Shown here piece after piece: positions 31,985-42,439 of a stretch of 64,000 bases of DNA. Both the position numbers and the translations under genes were made by a program. Source of the DNA: Lithobates sylvaticus (taxonomy: Eukaryota > Chordata > Amphibia > Anura > Ranidae). Under the pieces are notes generated by a model. It had not been told where the DNA came from, searched no databases, and saw only the letters and a program-made list of their open reading frames with translations. The stretch spans positions 82,869,968 to 82,933,967 of the forward strand of contig CM053033.1 of assembly GCA_028564925.1 (NCBI GenBank), in the 5' to 3' direction. Within the stretch, counting starts at the first letter, position 1. Each line of letters begins with the position of its first letter.

Positions 31985-33110
31985 TAGTTGGTGGGCAAAT
32001 CAGATGAGCAGCCTGAATATTTAAGCAGCTCCAGCCAATCCCTGGGGGAGGGTGCCTGAATGGTTTTGAGAGTGTATAAATCGTCTGGAGCCTTGGAGAG
32101 CAGTGTTCTTCCCCAGGAAGAGAGGTTCCCAGCCAGAAGGGCTGTTGCTCAGCCCCTTAGTCCAGCTGAAGTTCCTGCTAGTTTCTTTGAGGTCCCAGCT
32201 TTGCTTAGCCTGGGGGGGGGGGGGGGGGGGCATTTTACTGCAAGTTCCTAGAGAGCTAAAAGAGGGATTTCACTGAGGAACCAGTCTGGAGGCCCACTGA
32301 GGAGACTGTCTGCCAGAGTCTGGAGAGAGACTTCCAAGTCCCAGAGACACTGAGTACAGATCAGAGAGAAAGGAATCCTAGTGACTGTTGCTGCTGTTAA
32401 CCCCTAGTAATAGGGCTTGCCTGGCTTGGGACATTACTTATGGTGTCTCAGTGCTGCCAAATTCATGTCCTACTGTTCAAGGGACTATTCTGAAAAGTAG
32501 CTATAAAGGGAAGGGTGTCCTCACATTCCTATTCAGTGTTATGGAGTATCCTACAGCTTCCTTAAACCCATCCCAGTTACTTTACGATAAGCTTGAAAAA
32601 GGCAGCCCCTAGACTTTGTGTCACCCGCAAACCACCTCCATCCCAATATATTCAACTTCCAATTTCCTGTTTCACTCACACACAGCAGTATTACTTCATT
32701 CAAGTTGACATTATTAATGGATACTGGGAGATCTTTGGTGACACATTCCTCCATCTGGCCAAGTCTGCCACCTGTTTGTGCTCTGTTGGGTTGGTTTTTC
32801 CTCTGCCTCCTCAGCTCCCGAGCCAGACACTCATTACTGCCACCTCTGGGTATTTAGCATTTGGTAGTCTGATCCAGCCTTTGATGTACTACACACACAT
32901 CTACCCCTGATGAAGCAAGCATGTCTTGCGAAACGCGTTGGTTTACATTTTTTATGCCTGTGCAAATTACATTTTATACCATGATACGTGTAATGACATT
33001 TTTCACTGTATGTATCATTTCAGTGGCTTGGCTACGATTCATGTTGTTTACGTTTGCATGACAATTTTAATAAATTTTGAGACTGCATTTACTCTGTCAA
33101 TTTTTGGCTA
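31985..33110 (+). mobile_element. Non-autonomous element carrying a hammerhead-like motif
   Basis: A promoter-like left part (TATTTAAGC at 32019, CCAATCC at 32035, TATAAATC at 32082) is followed by a 19-20 base G-run (32211-32230) and ends with a region containing the ribozyme-like motif at 32907 and TTTTAATAAATTTTGAGAC at 33065. No long protein is encoded. Such motifs are known from Penelope-like retroelements and retrozymes, so a non-autonomous relative is plausible; an LTR is the alternative for the left part. Ends are approximate. Confidence 0.42.
32895..32950 (+). ncRNA. Candidate hammerhead ribozyme
   Basis: CTGATGA (32907-32913) is followed by a stem-loop GCAAG-CATGT-CTTGC (32915-32929), then GAAA (32930-32933) and the palindrome ACGCGT (32933-32938). 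CUGANGA, stem II and GAAA in this order are the conserved hammerhead core. The palindrome could provide a very short stem III that forms between two molecules, as known for dimeric hammerheads, with cleavage after the U that follows. Cautions: one unpaired A separates CTGATGA from stem II, and stem I is weak (two G-C pairs, then a mismatch). Confidence 0.5.
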
Positions 33111-33284
33111 ACCACATTCACCTCATTTAAAGTCCCGGGGCGATTTCATGTTTTTTGTTTTCTAAACTTTATTTGAGCAAAAGGAGTGAATGTTGCTGTT
33201 TGCCTGGCTGCTGCTACATATAGGAAAATGAACCTAGGACATAATTCAGTGGCTCCTGCTACGGTAGCGCTACATACAATACAG

Positions 33285-34090
33285 TAAAGCCTGGTACACA
33301 CCACTATTTTGTTTCCGTTCAACCCAGCAGGTTAAACAAATAAAAACTGATAGAGCCGGTCGGAACCGTTGTACTAACAATCCAATGTTAGTACCTCGAT
33401 ATCCCCCGCTGTTCTATTGTGTTCTTACAGGGGGACAGTCCCCCCTGCCAGAACACTGTGGTCAGCGCTTTCAGCCATTTGCTTAGAGCGCTGACCGGGA
33501 GCCAGTCGGCTGCTGGTTTTCCAGCATTACAAACAAATGGCCACTGCCCTCACCTATAATTGGCCTTTGCAGCAAGGAGCACATGGAAGGGAAACACATG
33601 CAAAACAAAACCAGAGAAATTCCCTGCTCAACAGTATGCATTAAAACAGGGGTTTATTCTGCACACATTTGCAAATACATGCATAAGCTACAGAGCCCCG
33701 GTGCCTTTAAGGAGGGGTGGACTCCACCAGGCTCCCCTGTCCTCTCCCTATTCATTATAATGCATGTGCTTCCACTTTGGAGGCTCCCAAAATCTAGAGG
33801 TAGCACTACAGAAAATACCAGGTGCCTTGATGAGAGTCTGTAGCTTACGCACGTATTTGCAATTGTTTCCAGACTAAACCCCTGTTTTTAACGCATCCCG
33901 TTAGACAGAAAAATGTAATTGTTTGCAGGCTGGTCAGTAAGTTGAGCTGGGAATTTCTCTGGTTTTGTTTTGCAGGGTTTTCCACCATGCTTGTCGTACA
34001 CCAGCTGCCATACAAACGGGCCGAATGTTGGCTGTTTTTTATTGAACCGGCCGATGTTGCCCGACATTCGGCCTGTGTGTACAAGGCTTA
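33285..34090. mobile_element. MITE with AAGCCTGGTACACAC ends
   Basis: TAAAGCCTGGTACACACC and GTGTGTACAAGGCTTA are near-perfect inverted ends with TA flanks. Internal inverted words GTTCAACCC, CCAGTCGGCTG and GGCCGATGTTGCCCGACATT occur. It is related to, but distinct from, the CCCCGTACACAC family. A second element is nested at 33599-33974. Confidence 0.62.
33599..33974. mobile_element. Nested inverted-repeat element
   Basis: TGCAAAACAAAACCAGAGAA with ATTCCC after it is repeated in reverse as GGGAATTTCTCTGGTTTTG and TTTTGCA at the right. Inward, CAGTATGCATTAAAACAGGG pairs with CCCCTGTTTTTAACGCATCC. Length 376 bp; short frames only. A target duplication was not resolved. Confidence 0.62.
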
Positions 34091-34927
34091 AGTGTTGGCA
34101 CCCTATAACAGGAAGTGTGGCAGTATTACCAGGTGAAAATAAAGGAAAGAATAACTTGAAAAATAAAAAAACTGTAGAAACAACAAAAACTGATAAGCTA
34201 CAATGCATTACATATTAATTATATATTAATACAAATAATGACAAAATATATGATACAAAGAAGTGTTTTAACACAAATGATAACTTCAGTTCCATTTGGT
34301 TACACATTTATATAAAAGACTATACATTCCCTTTGAACTTTTTGCTTGCCCAGCTCTAAATGTATTATATAACAAGACGTGCGCTGCTTTTATTTTGTCT
34401 AATAAATAAAGTAAGCATCTTTCATTCTGAGATAAATCTGATCTGACATGAGCCACAGCAGCATTCCATACAGATGAAAGTTGTAATAACAGAACATTAT
34501 CGCTATTCTCATCCCGATTGGTTGTCATCAAGATAACTTGGCCAAGAACCCTGCTTATTGGCTCTTGCCCATTTCTACCAGACTGCAGCTGTCCAGTGAC
34601 CGGGCTTATCTACAGTAATAATCCAATCCCTGCACACTCCTGTGGTCACATCAGCATTATAGCAGCTGTCAGTTCTTCACTAGCATGCAGACATGCCTTG
34701 TAGGTTTCACAAGATAAACAATAATAACCGTCTATTCTGTGGCTGGAGCCAGTTCTTATAATGTGGAGGATTTTCCCCCACACAGGTGGATTGTAGTGAA
34801 TTTCTGCTAATTAGTATAAAATAGAGTGACAGTGAATAGTTTTATTGTATAGTTGGAATATGTCCGCTTAGTCCTGCAATAAAATCATTGCAAACACATA
34901 GCAAATGAGAGGCCCGCAGAGGCCCCA
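34091..34927. other. No gene seen
   Basis: About 0.8 kb of AT-rich sequence without termini. Minor inverted words only. Confidence 0.45.
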
Positions 34928-35248
34928 TAAAGTCTGCATTCATACCTGCGCGTAGTGAGAATGCGCATTCCCGCCCACATTTTCTGCTTATTTACGTGTG
35001 TCGTACCTTGGGCAACTGATTTACTTGAATAGGCTGCCCTATGCGTGACAAATGCACCAAAGCAACTCCAGAACCTTTTTTGGGCATGGAGGGTTGGTGC
35101 GTTTGTAGCGCACTTGGTGTTTGACATAACAAGCAGCAAACCTCTCGTCTGCTTACCACATTTGGAGCGCTATTAACAAATAATGGCACTTCAAGTATGA
35201 TACGCATTTGCAGTACATTTTTGAAACGCAAGATGTGAATGCAGCCTA
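34928..35248. mobile_element. MITE with CTGCATTCA / TGAATGCAG ends
   Basis: TAAAGTCTGCATTCATACCTG and GATGTGAATGCAGCCTA are imperfect inverted ends. The interior contains matching words such as GGCACTTC and CGCATTTGCA. No coding capacity. Confidence 0.52.
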
Positions 35249-35329
35249 ACAATTTATAGTCAAAAATACAGAAATATTATTTTTTATTTATATAAACATC
35301 AGAATATTGGATGTCAAAATCTCTCTAAA

Positions 35330-36395
35330 TAAGATCAATGAAAAATGTAGTGCTAAAAATATAAAACAATAAACATTGAACAATATATCAAATATATATC
35401 AAAATCAATCTCAAATATAATGAATATAAAACAGAACATGTATATAATGAGTACAAACACATGTGAGAAAGTCCCAAAGGTGAAACAATCCTATGGTAAA
35501 CATATATGGAGTCCACCATGAAAAGTTGTTGCTCAGAAGTGGGGTACAAATGCCTCAGCAGGCATGTAGAGCATCAGGGATAGTGATAAGGGGTATACAC
35601 TCTTACCAGAAATAGTGGACTTGAATGTCAGTGACAACGAGTCAATCAAGTGAGGATAGCCCGATCAACAGATTTCTAAAACGATCCAGGGAATCCAAAG
35701 AGCTCCTAGAATGAATTCAGGGAATAGTGCAGGTAAGCGTGAGGCTGGATCTCGGTGATGTCAGCAGGGTCCTTCTACTGGGTAGGAACTAGCCGCTACC
35801 ACTTTTGAGAGAAGTGAAGAATGTGAACTTTTTGATGACTCAACAATGTGATCTTGTTATCAGATGAGAGTTTTTGGCTTTCCAGTCTGGCTGCTTAACA
35901 TCTGAGTTCCAGCCTCACGGTTACCTGCACGATTCCCTGGATTCGTTCTTGGAGCAATTTGAATTCCCTGGATCTTTTTGGATATCTGCTGATCGGGACA
36001 CATCCCTGATGCTCTACATGCCTGCTGAGGCCTTTCTTCCCCACTTCTGAGCAACAACTTTTCATGGTGGACTCCATATATGTTTACCATAGGATTGTTT
36101 CACCTTTGGGACTTTCTCACCTGTGTTTCTCAATATATACATGTTCTGTTTTATATTTGAGATTGATTTTTATCACAAAGTTTTTATTATTTACACACAA
36201 TACTTGTTTATTGTTTTATACTGTCTTTTTAGAGCTACATTTTTCACTGATCTTTTACAGTGAATTTTTGTCACATTCTTATGTAGCAGCTGTTCATTTT
36301 TCTTCACTAATTGAGTTAGCGCAGTAATATCCCCTATCTATATCTATCTATATCTATCTATATATATATATATATATATATATAGCGCTGACACT
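35330..36395 (+). mobile_element. Long foldback element with TA-rich tail
   Basis: Arms of more than 250 bp pair around a centre near 35790: for example CATATATGGAGTCCACCATG (35502) with CATGGTGGACTCCATATATG (36063), and GCCTCAGCAGGCATGTAGAG (35551) with CTCTACATGCCTGCTGAGGC. The outer arms extend to GAAAAATGTAGTGCTAAAAA / TTTTTAGAGCTACATTTTTC. The right side continues to GAGTTAGCGCAGTAATATCC and a TATC/TA microsatellite (36336-36385). There is no protein. A tail of this kind recalls the 17258-18177 insert. Confidence 0.68.
36336..36385. repeat. TATC / TA microsatellite
   Basis: CTATCTATAT units pass into about 12 TA repeats at the end of the foldback element. Confidence 0.9.
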
Positions 36396-36429
36396 TTTTC
36401 TAAGCTTACATTCCAAAGAAGACTGCAAG

Positions 36430-36503
36430 CAGACAGGTAGGTTTCTTTTATTGCAGAAGAGACACATTACATGTCTCTTCTGCAGTAAAAAGCCTGTCTG
36501 CCC
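36430..36503. repeat. Strong hairpin, MITE relic
   Basis: GCAGACAGGTAGGTTTCTTT and TTGCAGAAGAGACA pair with TGTCTCTTCTGCAGTAAAAA and GCCTGTCTGC around a 7-base loop. A related, less perfect hairpin is at 48880-48950. Confidence 0.6.
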
Positions 36504-36535
36504 ACAATTTTCAAAAGCGAGACATTAATTCCACC

Positions 36536-37089
36536 TTGACCACTTCCTTCCTTCCTTCCTTCCTTCCTTCCTTAAGCTGTTTAAAAACAGTTTTAAAAAA
36601 AATTAAAGGCTGATGTGCACGCATGCATGTGTAAACGGCGATCGCACTACATTTATGAGGTATCTCCATGAACGTCAGAGCGAGAGCAATAATTCTACTG
36701 TGTAACTATAAACTGGTGACCTTTAAAGGCTTTTAATTCACCACCTATGGAGATTTTTAAGTAGCATAATTTGGTGCTGATACACAGGCATACGCAATTT
36801 TAAAGCGTGACATTTTGGTATCTATTCAAATGCGTAAAATTGTCTTTTAGATTTTACCAAACATTTGGGTATTATTTGGGTATTATATTGTGTTTTTGCG
36901 CATTAAAATTCATAAGTGTATTTTTTTTCAAAAAATTGCAATCAAGACCGTTGCGCAAATATCGCGGGACATTAAAAATGTATTCTCTAGGGCCTCTGCT
37001 TAAAAAATGTATAGTGTTTGGGGCTCCTAAGTAATTTTCTAGCATGTAGGAGAGGAATATCAGAATTTGCCCAGACTGGAAGTGGTTAA
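36536..37089 (+). mobile_element. TTAA element family B
   Basis: TTGACCACTTCC at the left and GGAAGTGGTTAA at the right are inverted; a TTCC microsatellite (36545-36571) has grown from the left end. The right part has AATATCGCGGGACATTAAAA, TCTCTAGGGCCTCTGCTTAA and AAGTAATTTTCTAGCA, which also appear inside the hAT at 42480-42620 and at 5075-5100. There is no transposase. Confidence 0.7.
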
Positions 37090-37440
37090 GTATAATGTAT
37101 AGAGAAATAAATACCATAAGTAGCTGGTAAAGCTCTGTAGTCCTAAATACTAGGCAGGATGGAGAAGCGCTGCCTAGAATGACATGTCCAATAAATACTG
37201 CAGAATTATACTATGCGACAGATCAGGAAGTCAATTGATGCAGATCTTCAAATAGACTGTAATCTTTAATAAAGTATTGTTATTGCAATTGGGTACGTGC
37301 CAAAGGAACGTTCAAGGTGCCAAATGAACCCAAATGAAGTTAAAAGCATTGCTTTATTAATACATGAAATGATAATAAAAAATATACAGTATATGTACAT
37401 GATAATGATTACAGAGCATAATCTGAATGTGTCTCTTCAT

Positions 37441-37729
37441 GAGCCCTGGTTTACACTGACTGCGGGAATGAAATGGTGAGTTCAGCTCAACTCGCACCAT
37501 TTCATTCCCGCATGTCAGTCCCGACTTCGGGGGCAATTTCAGAGACATCTGTGCAGGTTTCTGCACAGATGTCAATGGAAATCGCACCCCAAAATCGGCA
37601 ACAGTAGTACAGAAACGACTTTTGGGAATCGGTTTGGCGTCCCACTGATTCGGACGCTGCCACTGCAATTCCTGCCAATTTGGCTTGTGATTTGACATGT
37701 CAAATTCCATCAATGTAAACCAGGGCTTA
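37441..37729. mobile_element. Palindromic MITE nested in the foldback arm
   Basis: GAGCCCTGGTTTACACTGAC and TCAATGTAAACCAGGGCTTA are inverted ends. A perfect inner hairpin (GAATGAAATGGTGAGTT and GCACCATTTCATTC) lies at 37464-37507. No coding capacity. Confidence 0.7.
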
Positions 37730-37749
37730 GCAAGATTTCTGAAAGCTAC

Positions 37750-37784
37750 TCTCAACATGTTTTGCCATCCTAGGCTTCTTCTGG
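37750..37784 (-). ncRNA. Decayed hammerhead-like motif, minus strand
   Basis: On the minus strand CCAGAAGAAGCCTAGGATGG is followed by CAAAACATGTTGAG. It mirrors the 38066 motif, but both the CTGA and GAAA core words are altered, so activity is not expected. Confidence 0.22.
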
Positions 37785-38054
37785 AGTACACTGTACAAAC
37801 TGAAATGCATAACTATGACAGCTGGGTCTTATCTGCCCCTCCTGTGTTATACTAGACAATGCTTGGGACTGTTTTTGATTGCACACAAAATATAGCAATG
37901 GATGGGGGACAACTCCCTACTTTGGTAGGAGGAACATGGTTTATAATTGGTAAGGGCATGGCATGGTTCCAATAGCAATGTGTACTAATTTGATGATGTG
38001 TATATTGATTCCGCATTTCTGTTTGTACAGTGTAGCTCTGCGTGCAGCTGTGTA

Positions 38055-38102
38055 TGCTGTACCTCCTGAAGAAGCCTAGGATGGTGAAACATGTTGAGTA
38101 GA
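38055..38102 (+). ncRNA. Candidate hammerhead ribozyme
   Basis: CTGAAGA (38066-38072; the hammerhead core allows any base at the fifth position) is followed by a short stem GCC-TAGGAT-GGT, then GAAA (38086-38089) and the palindrome ACATGT (38089-38094). Stem I could be CTC / GAG, three pairs. Compared with 32907, the palindrome has changed from ACGCGT to ACATGT while remaining self-complementary, which is what selection on a dimeric stem III would give. An unpaired A precedes stem II here as well. Confidence 0.42.
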
Positions 38103-38246
38103 TTTCAGTTAATGGTGCTAATGAAGAATCACTTTTGAATTATGCTCTGTAATTGTTATGTACCCATATCTTTTTATTGTAATTTTAGAGATGTATTGAT
38201 AAAACATTGCTTTTAACTATATTTGTGTTAATTTGATACCTTGAAA

Positions 38247-39069
38247 GTCACGTCGACTCTTACCCCTTTGTAGTTGTTTATAAGTGGGATGTGGTGCCAC
38301 AGAGGTACTTTATTTCCAATTTCCACCAATTTAACTCCTATTTTTAACACATGGAAATTGGGGTTCATTTAGTTTTAATGATGTTTGTCTCATAAAGTCA
38401 GCTAGTAATACTGAGCAGGGGATTTGCCCTATGCATCCCCATTGAGGCAAATCCCCTAACAGATTTAAATGGACACAGTTGTCACTTTTCTGACCTGTCC
38501 ATCGCGTCCATCAGCCGTCTGTTGACAATAATGAAAAGTAAATGGATGTTCATCAGTTCAGATCTGGAAAAACTTTTTTATAAAAATCTATTTCCGGTTG
38601 AATGAAGAAAAATACAAACTCTTTCTTTTTTTCACAGACACATTTATTTATAACTAGGTCACTAACATTAAAATACTTCCCAGTCATAGTTCTGTAATTG
38701 ACAGAATATAAAATGATAAAAAAAAACCTATACAGGACTGTTCACTTCCTTGCACTCATACCACAGTTGCAAGGGTCCCAGCCGGTTCGGGGTTAGTCCA
38801 CTTTGTGCCTTTGTATTTGGTGCATTTTTGTGTTAAATTTGGCACAGCAACTGTGCAAAATGTCGTATATGTCGCAAATAGCACTATTTTACTTTCTGTT
38901 GCAGCTGTCGCTCCTGCACATGGAAAGTCATGCAGGAACATGATAAATAGGTTACTACTGTTAAGCTGGTCATACATGATTCAGTTTTTTTCATTCAGCC
39001 ATCGGACAGTCGAGGTGCATGGGGGAATCCTCCCTGCTGCGCTATTGTATTCTGACAGCAGGAAAACTC
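38247..39069. other. Mostly unassigned, with a MITE relic at the right
   Basis: Nothing convincing to about 38945. From there TAAGCTGGTCATACATGATT resembles the GGCCATACAC-type MITE ends seen at 49737 and 44832, but only the left part is present. Confidence 0.45.
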
Positions 39070-40003
39070 CCTGAATATCGGTGCAGCCCCATCAGTGACA
39101 ATCAGTGGAGCTTATCAGCGACTATCAGTAGAGCAAATCAGTGCCACCTATCAGTGCCCATCAATGCTACCTTATCAGTGCAGCCTCATCAGTACCCATC
39201 TGTGTGGCATAGCAGTGCCCATCAGTGCTGCCTGTCAGTGCCCATCAATGCCACTTTATCAGTGCCGCCTCATTAGTGACCATAATTGCAGCATATCCGT
39301 GCCCATCAATGCTGCCTTATCAGTGCAGCCTCATTAGTGCCCATCAGTGCAGCATATCAGTGCTGCCTATCAGTGCCCATCAATGCTGCCTTATCAGTGC
39401 AACCTCATTAGTGCCTCCTCATCAGTGCCAATCAGTGCAGCATATCAGTGACCATCGGTAAAGCATATCAGTGCCGCCTATCAGTGCCCACCAATGCTTC
39501 CTTATCAGTGCAGCCTCATTAGTGCAGCCTCATTAGTGCCTCCTCATCAGTGCAGCATATCAGTGACCATCAGTAAAGCATATCAGTTCCGCCTATCAGT
39601 GCCCATCAATGCTGCCTTATCAGTGCAGCCATATCAATGCTGCCCCATCATGCTACCTCATTAGTGCAGCCCATCAGTGCATCCTCATCAGTGCAACCTT
39701 ATCAACGCACATCAGTGAAGAGAAATTACTTATTTGCTAAATTCTATAACAGAAATTAAGAAAAGGGTTTTGTTTTGTTTTTTACATTTTCAGTCTTTTT
39801 TTGTTTAGCAAAAAAAAAAAGAAAAGCAGTGGTGAATAAAAACCACCAAAAGAAAGATCTATTTGTGTGGAAAAAAAATGATAAAAATGTCATATGGATA
39901 CAGTGCTGCATGACTGCGCAATTGTCATTCAAAGTGTGACAGCCCTGAAATTTGGCCTGGGCAGGAAGGGGGTGAAAGTGCCCAGTACGCAAGTGGTTTA
40001 ATA
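39070..40003 (+). mobile_element. TTAA-family element with internal minisatellite, 5' end missing
   Basis: The tandem array is followed by GTGAAGAGAAATTACTTATT, ACCACCAAAAGAAAGATC, ATTGTCATTCAAAGTGTGAC and the terminus CAAGTGGTTTAA (39990-40001). This is the plus-orientation equivalent of the copy at 57013-58245. The left TTAA end was not found. Confidence 0.62.
39075..39720 (+). repeat. Minisatellite of CAGTGCCCATCAATGCTGCC units
   Basis: Imperfect units on CAGTGCCCATCAATGCTGCC and TATCAGTGCAGCCTCATTAG alternate in a higher-order pattern of about 100 bp for 650 bp. Open frames on the plus strand are artefacts of the array. Confidence 0.85.
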
Positions 40004-40473
40004 ACAGGCTCTTAACTTTCTAGCTGGCTCCTAGATTCAAAGCAAATTTGTCAAGCCCTGGTCTATACTGTCCTCTGTACTGACGATTTTTCTATTTTCT
40101 CCATAACAAAATCTTATTAGATACAGAATAAAAAAAACATGATATAATTGCACAACCACATTTGAAAATCAATTCACTCATCTCTAATGACCAAAGAAGC
40201 TTAAAATGTCTTTAAAATTATATTAGTGTTTTGTATGACATGTTTTAACTGTTTGATATCTTTTACTGTTTAAAATCTACATTGTACAAATAAACACTTC
40301 AGGGGCCTATTTATCAATGTTTTAACCCAAGATTTGCACAGCTTTCACCCAAGATTCACACATTTTTCCAAGTAAATCTTGAGAGAAAATGCATGCATCT
40401 TCAGTGAAAGATGTGTTAATGTTGGGGGGAAAAGAATAATAGACTACCTAATGTAAGATGCACTTGCAGACTA
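40004..40473. other. No gene seen
   Basis: AT-rich. GGGGCCTATTTATCAATG at 40302 resembles the left end of the TCTATTTATAAA MITEs, without a partner. Confidence 0.45.
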
Positions 40474-40714
40474 TTGGTTCACACTGATGCAACAATCTCT
40501 CCGACTTTGAGCACTTGTCGCATCAAAAGTCAGACCCCATTTTGTGCAATGGAACTGTTCTAATCGATGTGACTTGAGTCGCTCCAACTTAGGTTCCTGC
40601 ATTACTTTTGGTCCGGCTTTGGTACAATTTGCATTGACTTCTGTTAAAGACGTTGCATGCAAGTTGTGCCGAAGTCCCGCTGGGGTCCAACTTCAGTCGT
40701 GGGAACCTGGGCTT
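40474..40714. repeat. Probable MITE with GGTTCACACTGATGC / CTGGGCTTA ends
   Basis: TATTGGTTCACACTGATGCA at the left and GTGGGAACCTGGGCTTA at the right pair loosely; inner words AAAGTCAGACCCC and GCGACAAG-like stretches recur in both orientations. Confidence 0.42.
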
Positions 40715-40963
40715 AGGGTCTTTTCTAAAGTTTGCTTTCAGACTGTCTCTCTCTAACTGATAGTAGTGAGATCCCACCACCCTAGATGAAGCTGGACTTT
40801 GTTTTAATAGTTGTTGTGGGCTTGCAGACCTGGGAACTAAGATGCAGAGAGAGATCCTAGTTACCACTGAAGCCCCATTGTCCACTATAATTCTGAGTGA
40901 AGGAAGTTGAACAGCATAGACTCAAAAAGCTGCAATTCTACAAAAAGCATTGGGAAGTGTCTT

Positions 40964-41215
40964 AGGGCTCTTTAACACAGGTGGCTAAAGGGCAGTAAAA
41001 ATGAACAGCTGAAATGTGGTTATTACCCCCTGCTGGCCACCCACCGGAATTCCAACATTACAGCCTGACAGATGACAGGAGGCTGCGGTAGTAGTGCCTC
41101 CTGAACACTTGCCAGCTGCCACTACTATACTGCCCTCTGAAAAGCAATGCACCACAGATCACTTTTCAGAGGCCTGTAAGTATTACCGCCTGTCTGAAAA
41201 AGCCCTTTCAATGAG
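40964..41215. repeat. Probable short MITE
   Basis: TTAGGGCTCTTTAACACAGG at the left and GTCTGAAAAAGCCCTTTCAA at the right are weakly inverted; interior words GGCAGTAAAA, CTGAAAAGCAATGC and TATTACCGCC recur. Termini are eroded. Confidence 0.38.
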
Positions 41216-41640
41216 TATGTAATGCTTAGATTACGGTAAACTGTGAACATTCCTGGGTTTCATTTATGAAAATAATGCTTTTAGGTTGTTACCTGAATTT
41301 CCTCAACCTTTTTTAAATTCTATTCTTCGGTTTTAGTCTGAAGCTTTCAGAACTGTCCACTGCACTGGCCGAAGAATCATTCCTGATTCATCTTGCTTTA
41401 AGGGCCAGGCGCCTTAAACCAGTTCACAGTGGATGTCACAGTAAATTAAATCACATTTGGCTTGAGGCAGCAAAGTGTTCCGAATCCCAACATAAGACGT
41501 TGGAGAGAAAATGTATCTAGCTAGGGTAATTTTCATACAGACACAACACAATATGAATTGCTCTATTAAAATACAAGGAATTAATGCCATAGAAGAGAAC
41601 AAATAAAAAAAACATGAAAACAAGCTAGAGCTGCAAAAAT
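41216..41640. other. No gene seen
   Basis: No termini or protein-like frame. Confidence 0.45.
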
Positions 41641-41865
41641 TTGCTGGATGACTCTTCTCATTCTACTAACTCTCCTCTCCTGAAATCCTTGTGGACTCTA
41701 TTACTAGAGGTCGACCGATATGGGTTTTTCTCTGGCCGATGCCGATATTTAGAAATTGCGGCGGCCGATGGCCGATATATGATGCCGATTTTTTTGGGCC
41801 GATATGTTAAGGCCGATTTTTATATTTTTTTTATTTTTTCCCTTCATCTCATAAACTCTAAACAG

Positions 41866-42278
41866 ACACCTTTCACACTGGGGCGTTTTTCAGGCGCTTT
41901 TGGGCTAAAAATAGTGCCTGTAAAGTGCCTGCAAAACGGCTCCCCTGCAGTCTGTGTGAAAGCTTGAGTGCTTTTACACTGAGGCGATGCGCTGGCAGGA
42001 CGTTAAAAAAAAGTCCTGCAAGCAGCATCTTTGGATCGGTGTATACTGCTTCTCCACCACTCCTGCCCATTGAAATGAATGGGCACCGCTGCCGAAGCGC
42101 CTGCAATGCGATTTGGCAGCGGCGCTTCACGGGTGCAATTAACCCCTTCCTCGGCCACTAGCTGGGTTATAAGTGCCCCGCTAGCAGCCGAATAGCGCCG
42201 CTAAAATGACAGTAAAGCGCCGCTAAAACTAGCAGCGTTTTACCGTCATCGCCTGCCCGCTCCAGTGTGAAAGCAGCC
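41866..42278. mobile_element. Harbinger-type MITE nested in the hAT
   Basis: ACACCTTTCACACTGGGGCG at the left and CCAGTGTGAAAGCAGCC plus TTA at the right are inverted. The interior matches the 11651-12081 copy (GGACGTTAAAAA, CCTGCAAGCAGCATCTTTGG). Confidence 0.72.
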
Positions 42279-42439
42279 TTAAGTAATAAGTGATACAGAA
42301 AATGTCCTACATTTAAACATTTATTAAACAAAACAAACCTCCAATCAGTTCACTTGTATGTATAATTTAGATAAAAAAAAAACTATATATTAAAATACAC
42401 AAAAACAGGTAATCAAAACTTTTGGACGAAAACAAAATC

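Larger units (their letters stand above)
37311..38246 (+). mobile_element. Foldback element with hammerhead-like motifs in both arms
   Basis: TTCAAGGTGCCAAATGAACC and AGTTAAAAGCATTGCTTTAT at the left pair with ATAAAACATTGCTTTTAACT and ATTTGATACCTTGAA at the right. The inner arms hold CAACATGTTTTGCCATCCTA (37753) and its inverse near 38080-38095. A MITE at 37441-37729 lies in the left arm only, and without it the arms realign (CTTCAT + TAGCA), so the MITE is younger. No protein is encoded. Confidence 0.7.

Noticed and set aside
39019-39461. Overlapping frames rich in SAHQC and YQCP words
   Set aside because: Translation of the CAGTGCCCATCAATGC array in all frames.
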